Of a DNA stretch of 35,971 nucleotides, positions 20,474 to 30,140 are shown piece by piece. Origin of the DNA: Rhizobiales bacterium Ga0077556 (GTDB taxonomy: Bacteria; Pseudomonadota; Alphaproteobacteria; Rhizobiales; Phreatobacteraceae); assembly GCA_001464235.1 (NCBI GenBank), contig LNFH01000372.1, positions 1-35,971 of the forward strand, given 5' to 3'. Numbering within the stretch: the first letter of the stretch is position 1; each line of letters begins with the position of its first letter. The notes below the pieces were generated by a model that was given only the letters and a program-made list of their open reading frames with translations, searched no databases and was not told the origin of the DNA. Made by a program: the position numbers and the translations under genes.

Positions 20474-21301
20474 TCACTCCGTCTCGTGGGCCTTCGACCA
20501 GGCTTCCGCCACCTCGGCGCCGGTCGCGAACCACACGCCGGGGAAGGTGCGGATGAAGGCGATGAGCTCGCGGATCAGCGCGATGCGGCTCGGACGTCCC
20601 CCCACCTGCGGGTGGAAGATCATGTCGAACAGGCCGCCCCACTTGTAGATCTCGCGGAACTCCTCCTTGTAGACGCTCAGCATGTGCTCGTTGGTGAAGA
20701 TCGGCCGCGGCGTCTTCACCGAGAACAGGGCGAAGGGCGCGTCGTCCAGCGACCAGTGCCAGGGCAACTCGATGACGCCCTTGGAGCCGTCCGGCATGAT
20801 GTGCCGGTAGGGGTTGATGTCGTCCATCAGCGAGGAATCGTAGAGGAAGTTGTGCTGCTTCAGGAGCTTGAACAGCCCTTCCGAGACTTCGCCGGCCGGC
20901 GAGCGGTAGCCCTTCGGCACCACGCCGACGGTGCGCTTCAGCGCCTCGAGCCCCTTCTCCATCTCCTCGACTTCCGCCTGGGGATCGTCGCTCACCCACT
21001 TGTGGGAATAGGAGTGGTGGGCGACCTCGTGGCCGTCCTTGAGGATCATCTCGACGCGGTCGGTGTGGTTCTCCGCGGTCCAGCCGGGCACGAAGAAGGT
21101 CGACTTGATCCCCTCGTCGCGCAGCGTGTCGAGAATCTTCGGCACGCCCACCTTGGCGCCGTAGCGGCCCTGGCTCAGCACGCCGGGGCGGCGGACGTTC
21201 TCCGGATCGCGCGAGGTCCACAGGGTCTCGGCGTCGAAGTCGAAGGTCAGCATCACGGCGCAGCGGGCGCCGTTCGGCCATTTGACGCTCATGTCGTGCA
21301 T
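20474..21301 (-). CDS. Polysaccharide deacetylase-family hydrolase (HpPgdA / cyclic imidase branch)
   Basis: 275 aa; MLTFDFDAETLW, STFFVPGWTAENH, HEVAHHSYSHKWVSDD (HxxxH), GYRSPAGEVS; cytosolic-looking N-terminus. Confidence 0.85.
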   Translation of the reverse strand: MHDMSVKWPNGARCAVMLTFDFDAETLWTSRDPENVRRPGVLSQGRYGAKVGVPKILDTLRDEGIKSTFFVPGWTAENHTDRVEMILKDGHEVAHHSYSHKWVSDDPQAEVEEMEKGLEALKRTVGVVPKGYRSPAGEVSEGLFKLLKQHNFLYDSSLMDDINPYRHIMPDGSKGVIELPWHWSLDDAPFALFSVKTPRPIFTNEHMLSVYKEEFREIYKWGGLFDMIFHPQVGGRPSRIALIRELIAFIRTFPGVWFATGAEVAEAWSKAHETE

Positions 21302-22074
21302 CGTCTCGTCTCCCTTGGATCAGGTTCTAGATCTTGCCGTGCCGGGCCGCGAGGAAGCCGCCGTCCACCGGCAGGACGGCGCCCGTGACGAAGGCGGCAT
21401 CCTCGGAGCAGAGGAAGGCCACCGGCCCCGCGATGTCGGCCGGGGTTCCCATCCGCTCCACCGGCGTGCCCTCGACGATGAGGCGGGTGTAGAGGGCGTT
21501 CTGCCGGTGGCCCGTGGTCATCGGCGTCGCGATGAGGCCGGGCGCCACCGCGTTGATCAGGATGCCCTCGGGCGCGAGCTCGCCGGCGAGCTGGCGGGTG
21601 AACTGGGCGACGCCGGCCTTCGCCACCGCATAGGCCGTGGTGCCGGGATAGCCGGTGATGCCGAAGATCGAGGAGATGTTGACGATGCGCCCGCCCGGCC
21701 GCGGCAGGTGCGGCACGACGGCCCGCGTGACGCGCAGCACGGCGGCAAGGTTCGTGTCGAGGAAGCGGTCGATGAGGGCGTCGTCGCTCTCCATCAGCCG
21801 CTTCGAGCCGCCGATGCCGGCATTGTTGACGAGGATGTCGATGCGGCCGAAGGCATCGAGGGCCGCCTTCGCCATGACCTCGCCGGCGTCGCGGTCGGTG
21901 ACGCTCTTGATGAGCGCGGTCTGGCCGAGGCGGGCGGCGGTCTCGGCCACCTCCGGGATGACGTCGACCAGGACAACCTTCGCGCCCTCGGCGGCGAAGC
22001 GCTCGGCAATGCCCTCGCCGATGCCGCGGGCGGCGCCCGAGACGATGGCGACCTTGCCCGCGAAGCGTGTCGGA

Positions 22075-22851
<777 letters not shown>

Positions 22852-22897
22852 GTCACAACCCTCGCATGGACCGGGCCGCGGGAGAGCGGCCGATTCG

Positions 22898-23614
22898 TCA
22901 GTGCTCCTGCCCGCCGAGATAGAACTCCTGGAGCTCTTCCATGGCGATGCCGTCGCCCACCTCGCGCTCGTAGGCGATGCGCCCGCCGCGGATGACGTAG
23001 ATGTGGTCGGCGATGTCGAGGGCCATGCCGACGTTCTGCTCGACGAGCAGCAGGGTCAGGCCGAGGTCCCTGAGGCCGAGGATCGCCTCGGCGATCTCCT
23101 CGACAATGCGCGGGGCGAGCGCCGCGGAGGGCTCGTCGAGCAGCAGCACCGAGGGGCGCGCCATCAGCGAGCGGCCGATGGAGAGCATCTGCCGCTCGCC
23201 GCCGGAGAGCATGCCGGCATTGACCTTGCGGCGCTCCTTGAGGCGCGGAAACCGCTGGTAGACGCCCTCGAGGTCGGAGGCGATGCCCTGCCGGTCGCGG
23301 CGGCGGTGATAGGCGCCCATGAGGAGGTTTTCCTCGACGCTCATGCCGGCGAAGACCTCCTTGCCCTGCGGCACGAGGGAGAGGCCGAGCGACGCGCGCT
23401 GTTCGGCCGGAACGTCGTTGATCACCTTGCCGTCGAGAACGACCTGGCCCTCCTGCACGGCGACGAGGCCGACGATGGCCTTGAGCGTGGTCGACTTGCC
23501 CGTGCCGTTGCCGCCGAGCAGGGCGACGAGGCCGCCCTTCGGCACCTCGAGGCTCACCCCGTGCAGGATGCGGGTGCGGCCGTAGCCGGCGACGATGCTG
23601 TCAACCTTGAGCAC
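22898..23614 (-). CDS. livF: Branched-chain amino acid-type ABC transporter ATP-binding protein LivF
   Basis: 238 aa; Walker A GGNGTGKSTT, signature MLSGGERQMLSIGRSLM, Walker B VLLLDEPS. Confidence 0.93.
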   Translation of the reverse strand: MLKVDSIVAGYGRTRILHGVSLEVPKGGLVALLGGNGTGKSTTLKAIVGLVAVQEGQVVLDGKVINDVPAEQRASLGLSLVPQGKEVFAGMSVEENLLMGAYHRRRDRQGIASDLEGVYQRFPRLKERRKVNAGMLSGGERQMLSIGRSLMARPSVLLLDEPSAALAPRIVEEIAEAILGLRDLGLTLLLVEQNVGMALDIADHIYVIRGGRIAYEREVGDGIAMEELQEFYLGGQEH

Positions 23615-24389
23615 GGCGCTTCCACCCGGTTCCGATATAGGCCTCGATCACGACGGGATCCTTCACCACGGCGTCCGGCGCGCCCTCGGCGATCTTCACG
23701 CCCGAATCCAGCACGACGACGTGGTCGCAGAGGTCGCGCACGACGCGCATGACGTGCTCGACGAGGAGGATCGACACGCCGAACTCGTCGCGCAGCCGGC
23801 GCACCAGCTGGATGAGCTTGTCGACGTTGGGCGGCGACAGGCCGGCGGCGGGCTCGTCGAGCACGAAGAGGCTCGGCTCGCTCATCATGCCGCGGGCGAT
23901 CTCGACCATGCGCTGCTGGCCGATGGAGAGCGCCGAGACGGGCCGGTCCGCGAAATCCTGGAGGTCGAACCAGGCGAGAAGCTCGCGCGCGCGGGCCCGC
24001 GCCCTCTGCTCCTCCTCCCGCGCCGAACTGCGGCCGAAGATGGATGCGGCGATGCTGGCCTTCATCCGCATGTGGTTGGCGAGCAGCAGGTTGTCCTCGA
24101 CGCTCAGCGAATGGAACAGGCGCAGCAGCTGGAACGAGCGCGCCATGCCGAGCCGCGCCCGCCGGTGGGAGGGAAGGCTGGTGATGTCGGTGCCGTTGAA
24201 GAGGAAGGTCCCCTCGTTCGGCATCAGCTCGCCGGACACCAGGTTGACCATGGTCGACTTGCCCGAGCCGTTCGGGCCGATCAGCCCGACGATCTGGCCC
24301 TTGCCCACCGTGAGGCTGGCGTCGTTGACGGCGACGACGCCGCCGAACCGCTTGGTGATGCCGCGGGCTTCCAGGATGGGGGCGGTCAT
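23601..24389 (-). CDS. livG: ABC transporter ATP-binding protein LivG
   Basis: 262 aa; GPNGSGKST, SIGQQRMVEIARGMM, LFVLDEPAAGLSP. Confidence 0.93.
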   Translation of the reverse strand: MTAPILEARGITKRFGGVVAVNDASLTVGKGQIVGLIGPNGSGKSTMVNLVSGELMPNEGTFLFNGTDITSLPSHRRARLGMARSFQLLRLFHSLSVEDNLLLANHMRMKASIAASIFGRSSAREEEQRARARARELLAWFDLQDFADRPVSALSIGQQRMVEIARGMMSEPSLFVLDEPAAGLSPPNVDKLIQLVRRLRDEFGVSILLVEHVMRVVRDLCDHVVVLDSGVKIAEGAPDAVVKDPVVIEAYIGTGWKRRAQG

Positions 24390-25321
24390 CGCGCCGCCCT
24401 CGCGCGCAGGCGCCCGACGACGCCTTCCGGCATCAGCGTGACGACGAGCACCAGCAGCACGCCGTAGATCAGCATCTTGTACTCGGCGAACTTGCCGAGG
24501 AGCTCGGGCAGGATGGCGAGGAACACCGCGCCGAGGATCGGCCCGATGAAGGTGCCGCGGCCGCCGACCACCATCATCGCCACCACGGTGGCCGAGATCC
24601 AGATCGTGTAGTCGTCGGGCGTCACGCCGCGCAGGGAATGGGCGGTCAGCACGCCGGCGACGCCGGCCAGCGCCGCATAGGCGACGAAGGCGGTGAGCTT
24701 GCCACGGGTGGTGTCGAGGCCGACCGCGCTCGCCAGGGTCTCGTCATCGCGGATCGCCACCCATTCGCGGCCGAGGCGCGAGTTCACCAGGCGCCACGAG
24801 ATGAGAAGGGTCAGCGCCGTCATGGCCAGGGTCAGCCAGTAATAGGAGCGCAGCGAGCCGAACTCGAACAGCGTCACGCCGAACACCGTCACCGGGCCGG
24901 CATTGGGCATGGGCAGGCCGACCTGCCCGCCGGTGAACGAGGTCCACTGCGAGATGACGAGATAGACGATGGTCTGGAAGGCGATGGTGACGATGGCGAG
25001 GAAATGGCCCTTCAGCCTCAGGGCGGGAATGCCGAGCAGGAGGCCGAACAGGCCGGCGACGATGGCGCCCGCCGGCAGGTGGACCCAGATCGTCGTGTTG
25101 AAGTCGCGGGTCATGATCGCCGCGGTATAGGCCCCGATGCCGTAGAAGGCGCCGGTGGCGAAGGAGAACTGGCCGCAATAGCCGGTGACGAGGTCGAGGC
25201 CCACCGCCAGGATGACGAAGAACAGCACCATCATCAGCACGTTGGTCTCGTAACCGCCGATGCCGAAGGGCGCGACGGCGAGCCCCGCGAAGGCGAGGAG
25301 CGCGATGAGATAGACCCTCAT
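24386..25321 (-). CDS. livM: ABC transporter permease LivM
   Basis: 311 aa; GLDLVTGYCGQFSFATGAFYGIGAYTAAIM, GGRGTFIGPILGAVFL; 4-bp overlaps with livG and livH. Confidence 0.93.
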   Translation of the reverse strand: MRVYLIALLAFAGLAVAPFGIGGYETNVLMMVLFFVILAVGLDLVTGYCGQFSFATGAFYGIGAYTAAIMTRDFNTTIWVHLPAGAIVAGLFGLLLGIPALRLKGHFLAIVTIAFQTIVYLVISQWTSFTGGQVGLPMPNAGPVTVFGVTLFEFGSLRSYYWLTLAMTALTLLISWRLVNSRLGREWVAIRDDETLASAVGLDTTRGKLTAFVAYAALAGVAGVLTAHSLRGVTPDDYTIWISATVVAMMVVGGRGTFIGPILGAVFLAILPELLGKFAEYKMLIYGVLLVLVVTLMPEGVVGRLRARAAR

Positions 25322-26217
25322 GACCGCTCCACTGCCTTGCCGAACAGGCCCTGCGGGCGGAACAGCAGCACGAGGATGACGAAGACGAAGCCGACCACGT
25401 CGCGCATCGCGTTGGAGATGTAGGCGGAGGTGAGGGATTCCGTGATGCCGAGGAGGAGGCCGGCGACCGCCGCACCAGCGACATTGCCCATGCCGCCGAG
25501 GATGACCACCGTGAAGGCCTTCAGCGCGATCATGTTGCCGACGATGGGATAGACGAAGAAGACCGAGGACATCAGCATGCCGGCGGTTCCCGCCAGCGCC
25601 GCCCCGGTGATGAAGGTGACGATCGCCACCCGCTCCACCCGGACGCCGCAGAGGCGCGCCACGGTGGCGTGCTGGGCCATGGCGCGCAGGCCGCGGCCGG
25701 TCCAGGTGTAGCGCAGCACGACGTAGAGGATGGCGATGAGCAGCACCGTCGCGATCGGGATCAAGAGCCGCTGCTGCGGCAGGAAGACCGGGCCGAAGTC
25801 GGTCGGCAGCGACGACAGCACCGGGATCTTCGAGACGTCGAGGTTGAGCCGCTGCGGCTGCGGACCCATCACCACCAGCGCCGCGTTCTGCAGCGCCACC
25901 GCGAGCCCGAACGAGGAGATGATCGAGCTCGTGGCGTCGTGGTTCTTCATGGGCTTGTGCAGGATCGCCTCGGCGGCGATGCCCACCACCGCCGCCACCA
26001 GAAGGACGAAGGCGATGGCGGGCAGGACGGGAAGCTTGAGCACCGTGATGGCGACGATCCCGGCATAGCCGCCGATCATGTAGAACTCGCCATGGGCGAA
26101 GTTCACCACGCCGAGGATGCCGAAGATCAGCGTCAGGCCGACGGCGACGAGCACGTATGTGCTGCCGATGACGACGCCGTTGGCCATGTATTGCAGGAAG
26201 AGATCCATCGCGATCAC
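25318..26217 (-). CDS. livH: ABC transporter permease LivH
   Basis: 299 aa; ANGVVIGSTYVLVAVGLTLIFGILGVVNFAHGEFYMIGGY; VVILGGMGNVAGAAVAGLLLG. Confidence 0.93.
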   Translation of the reverse strand: MIAMDLFLQYMANGVVIGSTYVLVAVGLTLIFGILGVVNFAHGEFYMIGGYAGIVAITVLKLPVLPAIAFVLLVAAVVGIAAEAILHKPMKNHDATSSIISSFGLAVALQNAALVVMGPQPQRLNLDVSKIPVLSSLPTDFGPVFLPQQRLLIPIATVLLIAILYVVLRYTWTGRGLRAMAQHATVARLCGVRVERVAIVTFITGAALAGTAGMLMSSVFFVYPIVGNMIALKAFTVVILGGMGNVAGAAVAGLLLGITESLTSAYISNAMRDVVGFVFVILVLLFRPQGLFGKAVERS

Positions 26218-26228
26218 GACACCCGGCG

Positions 26229-27380
26229 TCAGACGTCGAGGCGCCGCTTGCCGTCCTTCACCACGGCGATGAAGTTGGGGAAGTCGACGCTGCCCTTGGC
26301 GTTGAAGGCGGCCGTGGTGCCGGCGGGGCCCTGCACCAGCTGGAAGTCCTTCATGCCGCCCTTGAGCATCTTCTGGATCTCCAGGCCGTCAGGCTTGCCG
26401 ACGCGCCGCAGCGCCTCGATGCCGATGGTCATGGATTCGAAGCCGAGGGCGGAGAGCGTGTTGGCGTCGAGGTTGTGCCGGGCGCGGAACCGCTCGCCGA
26501 AGGCCTTGCCCACCGGGTTCGGCGTCGAGGGCTCGTAGAGGCTGGCGACGGCGAAGCCTTCCGAGGCCGGGCCGGCGAGGCGGATGAAGTCGTCCGAGTT
26601 CATCGAGCCGGAGCCGACGAACTGGGTGCGGATGCCCGCCTCGACCGCCTGGCGGACGATGTTGGCGCCGTCGCCCGCCCAGCCGCCGATATAGACCGCC
26701 TCGGGGCGCAGCGAGCGCAGCTTGGTGAGCATGGAGGAGAAGTCCTGCTCGCCGGCGTTGTAGCTGTCGGTGGAGAGGATGGTGCCGCCGACGCCGCTCA
26801 CCACGCGCGTCACCTGGGCGGCGAGCGTCACGCCGTAATTGGTGTTGTCGTGGATGATGGCGACACGGGTCTTCTTGAACTTCTCGACGATGGCGCGGGC
26901 GGTGTCGTCGCCCTGGGCGTTGCTGTCCGGCCAGGAGCGGAAGAACCAGGGATCGCCAGGGGTGTTCTGGTCGGTGGCGCCGGCGGCGGTCGATCCGCCC
27001 GAGAGCATCGCGACCTTGTATTCGGCGGCGATCTTCGAGGCGGCGATCGCCACGGCCGAGGCATAGGTGCCGACGATGAAGGGCGACTTCTCACGCTCGA
27101 TCAGGCGGCGCACGGCGGTGACGCCCTTCGTCGAGTTGCTCTCGTCGTCTTCCATGACGAGTTCGATCCGGCGGCCGAGCACGCCGCCCTTGGCGTTGGC
27201 CTCCTCGATCGCGAACTGGACGCCGGAGAGGATCTGGCGCCCCTCGATGCTGGCGGGGCCGGAGAGCGGGAGCATGCCACCAAGCCTGATCGGATCCGAG
27301 GACTGGGCGCGCAGGACGGACGGAGCGGCGACGCTCGCGCCCATGACGGCCAGCATGTGACGGCGGGAGAACTGCGTCAT
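26229..27380 (-). CDS. livJ: ABC transporter substrate-binding protein (LivJ-like, periplasmic-binding type 1)
   Basis: Start MTQFSRRHMLAVMGASVAAPSVLRAQ (Tat-like signal) at 27380; IRLGGMLPLSGPASIEGRQILSGVQFAIEEANAKGGVLGRRIELVMEDDES. RBS AGGAGG on the minus strand just upstream. Confidence 0.92.
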   Translation of the reverse strand: MTQFSRRHMLAVMGASVAAPSVLRAQSSDPIRLGGMLPLSGPASIEGRQILSGVQFAIEEANAKGGVLGRRIELVMEDDESNSTKGVTAVRRLIEREKSPFIVGTYASAVAIAASKIAAEYKVAMLSGGSTAAGATDQNTPGDPWFFRSWPDSNAQGDDTARAIVEKFKKTRVAIIHDNTNYGVTLAAQVTRVVSGVGGTILSTDSYNAGEQDFSSMLTKLRSLRPEAVYIGGWAGDGANIVRQAVEAGIRTQFVGSGSMNSDDFIRLAGPASEGFAVASLYEPSTPNPVGKAFGERFRARHNLDANTLSALGFESMTIGIEALRRVGKPDGLEIQKMLKGGMKDFQLVQGPAGTTAAFNAKGSVDFPNFIAVVKDGKRRLDV

Positions 27381-27401
27381 GGTGAAACCTCCTAGCGAAA
27401 C

Positions 27402-27420
27402 CGTATCGACAAACAATACG
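27402..27420. promoter_or_regulatory. Candidate IclR operator, livJ promoter
   Basis: CGTAT-CGACAAACA-ATACG; extended 8-bp perfect arms AACCGTAT/ATACGGTT (27399-27406/27416-27423). Confidence 0.7.
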
Positions 27421-27568
27421 GTTATATTGATAATGTGATACGTATGTTCGCGCGCTGTCAAACCCCGCCGAAGGGCCGAAGCGCGCAAATTGTCGGCATG
27501 GGTGGCCTGTTTGAAACGCAGGACGGCCGTTCCTGCGGCAGCGCCGGCAGGCGTGCGACGGTCGCCCG

Positions 27569-28345
27569 TCAGGTGCTCAGGGCACGCGCGGCCTCGATGG
27601 CCAGCGGCGAGAAGCGCCGGCGGAAATCCGGGATGGCCCACTCGCTGAGCGAGCCCGCCACGTGGACGGCGCCGATGGGCCGCCGGTCGCCGTCGAGCAC
27701 GGCCGCTGCCAGCACCACCTCGCCGATCAGCGCCTCTTCCGCCGCCCAGGAATAGCCCTCGGTCCGCGCCTCGCGCACCTTCTCCCAGATCTCCGGCAGG
27801 CCGGTGCGCGACTTCGGCGTCAGCGGCCGGCGGTCGGAGCGGGCGAGGAGATCGTCCACCGCCGCATCCGCCATCTGCGCCATGCAGGCGCGCCCGCCCG
27901 AGGACAGGAAGGTCGGGATCCGCCGCCCCGGGAGGGTCGCGTAGAAGGTTTCGCGCTTGCTCTGCAGGCGGATGGCGTAGATCGTCGAGGTGTCGTCGAA
28001 GAGGCTGAGGTCGACGCGCTCGCCGGCGAGCTTGCGCAGTTCCATCAGCACCGGCGTCGCCCGCTCGATCAGCGGGTTGGAGCGCAGGTAGTCGAAGGAC
28101 CGGTCGAGCAGGCGGCGCCCGAGCATGAGCCCGCCGCTGTCGGCCCGCTCCAGATAGCCGCGCGCCAGAAGCGTCTGACCGATCCGCTGGGCCGCGCTCT
28201 TGTTGATGCCCGTCGCCGCCGCGATCTCGCCGAGCGATTTCGGCCGCGGGCTCTGGGCGAAGGCCTCGAGCACGTCGAGGGCACGGGCGACCGATTGCAG
28301 GAACAGGCGCTCGTCGACGGCGGTCACGCCGGCTGTCTTGGTCAT
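27569..28345 (-). CDS. IclR-family transcriptional regulator
   Basis: Start MTKTAGVTAVDERLFLQSVARALDVLEAFAQSPRPKSLGEIAAATGINKSAAQRIGQTLLARGYL (wHTH) at 28345; C-terminal IclR effector domain. The ORF-track start at 28519 is probably over-extended. Confidence 0.9.
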   Translation of the reverse strand: MTKTAGVTAVDERLFLQSVARALDVLEAFAQSPRPKSLGEIAAATGINKSAAQRIGQTLLARGYLERADSGGLMLGRRLLDRSFDYLRSNPLIERATPVLMELRKLAGERVDLSLFDDTSTIYAIRLQSKRETFYATLPGRRIPTFLSSGGRACMAQMADAAVDDLLARSDRRPLTPKSRTGLPEIWEKVREARTEGYSWAAEEALIGEVVLAAAVLDGDRRPIGAVHVAGSLSEWAIPDFRRRFSPLAIEAARALST

Positions 28346-28491
28346 CGTCGTCGCCGGACGGGCCTCGACGGCCCTCCCCCCTTGGTGCGATCCGTCCTCG
28401 CCGCGCCGCGGCTGTCGCCGGGCCCCGCGGGGGATGCATGGTTCACGTCCGCGACTGCTATGACCGCAGCACCGGTAAATTGCAACACGAG

Positions 28492-28510
28492 CGTATCGGC
28501 GCCCAATACT
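28492..28510. promoter_or_regulatory. Candidate IclR operator, iclR promoter
   Basis: CGTAT-CGGCGCCCA-ATACT, about 147 bp upstream of the iclR start. Confidence 0.55.
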
Positions 28511-28520
28511 TGGGTGCACC

Positions 28521-29786
28521 TCAAGCCTGCACCTTCACCCCCGCTGCCAGCGCCTTGAGATCGAAGCCGGCGGCCTCGGCCTCGCCGTAGGTCGGTGGGG
28601 CGGGCAGGGCGAGGATGCGCCGCGCCAGCATGTTGTCGCCCGGACGGTTCACCGATTCCACGCCGATGAGCTGGCCCGCCCGGAAGGCGATGAGGGAAAA
28701 GCGGGCCGCATCGCGGTCACCGATGGCCACCTGGGCATCGAAGCCCGTGGTCAGCCCGGCCATCTGCAGTTTGAGGTCGCCCTGGTCGGACCAGAACCAC
28801 GGCACCGCGTGATAGGGCTGCGGCTTGCCGGCGATCCGCGCCGCGACGACGCGGCCCTGGTCGATGGCGTTCTGCACCGATTCCAGCCGCATGCGGCCGC
28901 CGGCGAAGGGATTGGGATGGTTGCAGCAGTCGCCGATGGCCGAGACGGCGGGATCGGCCGTCTGCAGGAGCGCATCGACGACGATGCCGTTGTCGACCGC
29001 GAGCCCGGCCTCGGCCGCGATCTCCGCATTGGCGATGCCGCCGATGCCGACGAGCACGAGGTCGGCGGGCAGCGTCTCGCCGCCGGCCAGCGCAACGCCG
29101 GTCACGCGCCCGGCCGGGCCGACGATGCCCTCCACCGCCGCGCCGAAGCGGAACTGCACGCCGGCGATCTCGTGCCGTTCGCGGAAGAAGGCGGAGATGG
29201 CCGGCGTCACCGCCCGCGCCATGACCCTGTCGGCCGCCTCGACCACATGGACCTGCTTGCCGCGCTTGGCGGCAACGGCGGCGAATTCGAGCCCGATGAA
29301 CCCGGCGCCGATCACCACCACGTCGCCCGCCGCCTCGAGCAGGGCACCGAGCGCCCGGGCGTCGGCGAGGGTGCGCAGGGTCGCGACACCGGCCAGTTCG
29401 CCACCTTGGCCTGTCCACGACCTGACGCGCGAGCCCGTGGCGATCACCAGATGCTCGTAGCCGCAGGAGCGGCCATCGGCGAGATGGACGCGGCGGGCGG
29501 CGCGCTCGATGCGTGTCGCCGCGACGCCTGCCGCGAGGCGGATGTCGGTCTTGTCGAGCATCGCCTGCGGCCGGAGCACCAGGGCGTCCTCCGTCACGGC
29601 GCCCAGCAGGAAGCCTTTCGACAGCGGCGGGCGCTGGTAGGGCAGGACCGCCTCGTCGCCGATCATCTGGATGGTGCCGGCAAAGCCTTCCTCGCGCAGC
29701 GACAACGCCGCCTGCAGGCCCGCCTGCCCTGCCCCGAGGATCACGACGTCGGCTTGGGGTGCGAGGGACTGGGTCATGGCATTCAC
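28521..29786 (-). CDS. FAD/NAD(P)-dependent ferredoxin reductase (P450 redox partner, palustrisredoxin reductase-like)
   Basis: 421 aa; VVILGAGQAGLQAALSLREEGF, LPYQRPPLSKGFLLG, VVIGAGFIGLEFAAVAAKRGKQVHVVEAADRVMARAV, FWSDQGDLKLQMAG. Confidence 0.92.
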   Translation of the reverse strand: MNAMTQSLAPQADVVILGAGQAGLQAALSLREEGFAGTIQMIGDEAVLPYQRPPLSKGFLLGAVTEDALVLRPQAMLDKTDIRLAAGVAATRIERAARRVHLADGRSCGYEHLVIATGSRVRSWTGQGGELAGVATLRTLADARALGALLEAAGDVVVIGAGFIGLEFAAVAAKRGKQVHVVEAADRVMARAVTPAISAFFRERHEIAGVQFRFGAAVEGIVGPAGRVTGVALAGGETLPADLVLVGIGGIANAEIAAEAGLAVDNGIVVDALLQTADPAVSAIGDCCNHPNPFAGGRMRLESVQNAIDQGRVVAARIAGKPQPYHAVPWFWSDQGDLKLQMAGLTTGFDAQVAIGDRDAARFSLIAFRAGQLIGVESVNRPGDNMLARRILALPAPPTYGEAEAAGFDLKALAAGVKVQA

Positions 29787-29815
29787 ACGGGGTCTGGGCT
29801 GACGCCCCGGCGGCG

Positions 29816-30139
29816 TCAGATCTGCGCGTCCGGCACCGTTACCACGAGCCCATCCAGCGCGTCAGTAAGGACAATCTGGCAGGACAGCCGCGACGTCGCC
29901 CGCCGCTCGCTGGCCGTCGCGTCGAGCATCTCGTCCTCGGCCGGGCTCACCGGCGGGAGTCCCGCGGCGAAGGCCGGGTCGACATAGACGTGGCAGGTGG
30001 CGCAGGCGAGCGAGCCGCCGCACTCGCCGAGGACGCCCGGCACCTGGGCCCGCACCGCCGCCAGCATGAGGCTGACGCCGGCCGCGGCGTCGATGGTGGC
30101 AGGCCGTCCGCGCGGATCGAGGAAGGTGACGCGCGGCAT
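29816..30139 (-). CDS. [2Fe-2S] ferredoxin (P450 redox partner)
   Basis: 107 aa; CGGSLACATCHVYV ... RLSCQI (C-x5-C-x2-C-xn-C), adrenodoxin/putidaredoxin type. Confidence 0.93.
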   Translation of the reverse strand: MPRVTFLDPRGRPATIDAAAGVSLMLAAVRAQVPGVLGECGGSLACATCHVYVDPAFAAGLPPVSPAEDEMLDATASERRATSRLSCQIVLTDALDGLVVTVPDAQI

Positions 30140-30140
30140 G

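Noticed and set aside
26229-28439. 736-aa ORF appearing to fuse an upstream region to livJ
   Set aside because: Only the C-terminal 383 aa (start 27380, good RBS, signal peptide) is LivJ; the N-terminal part is an out-of-frame read of iclR.
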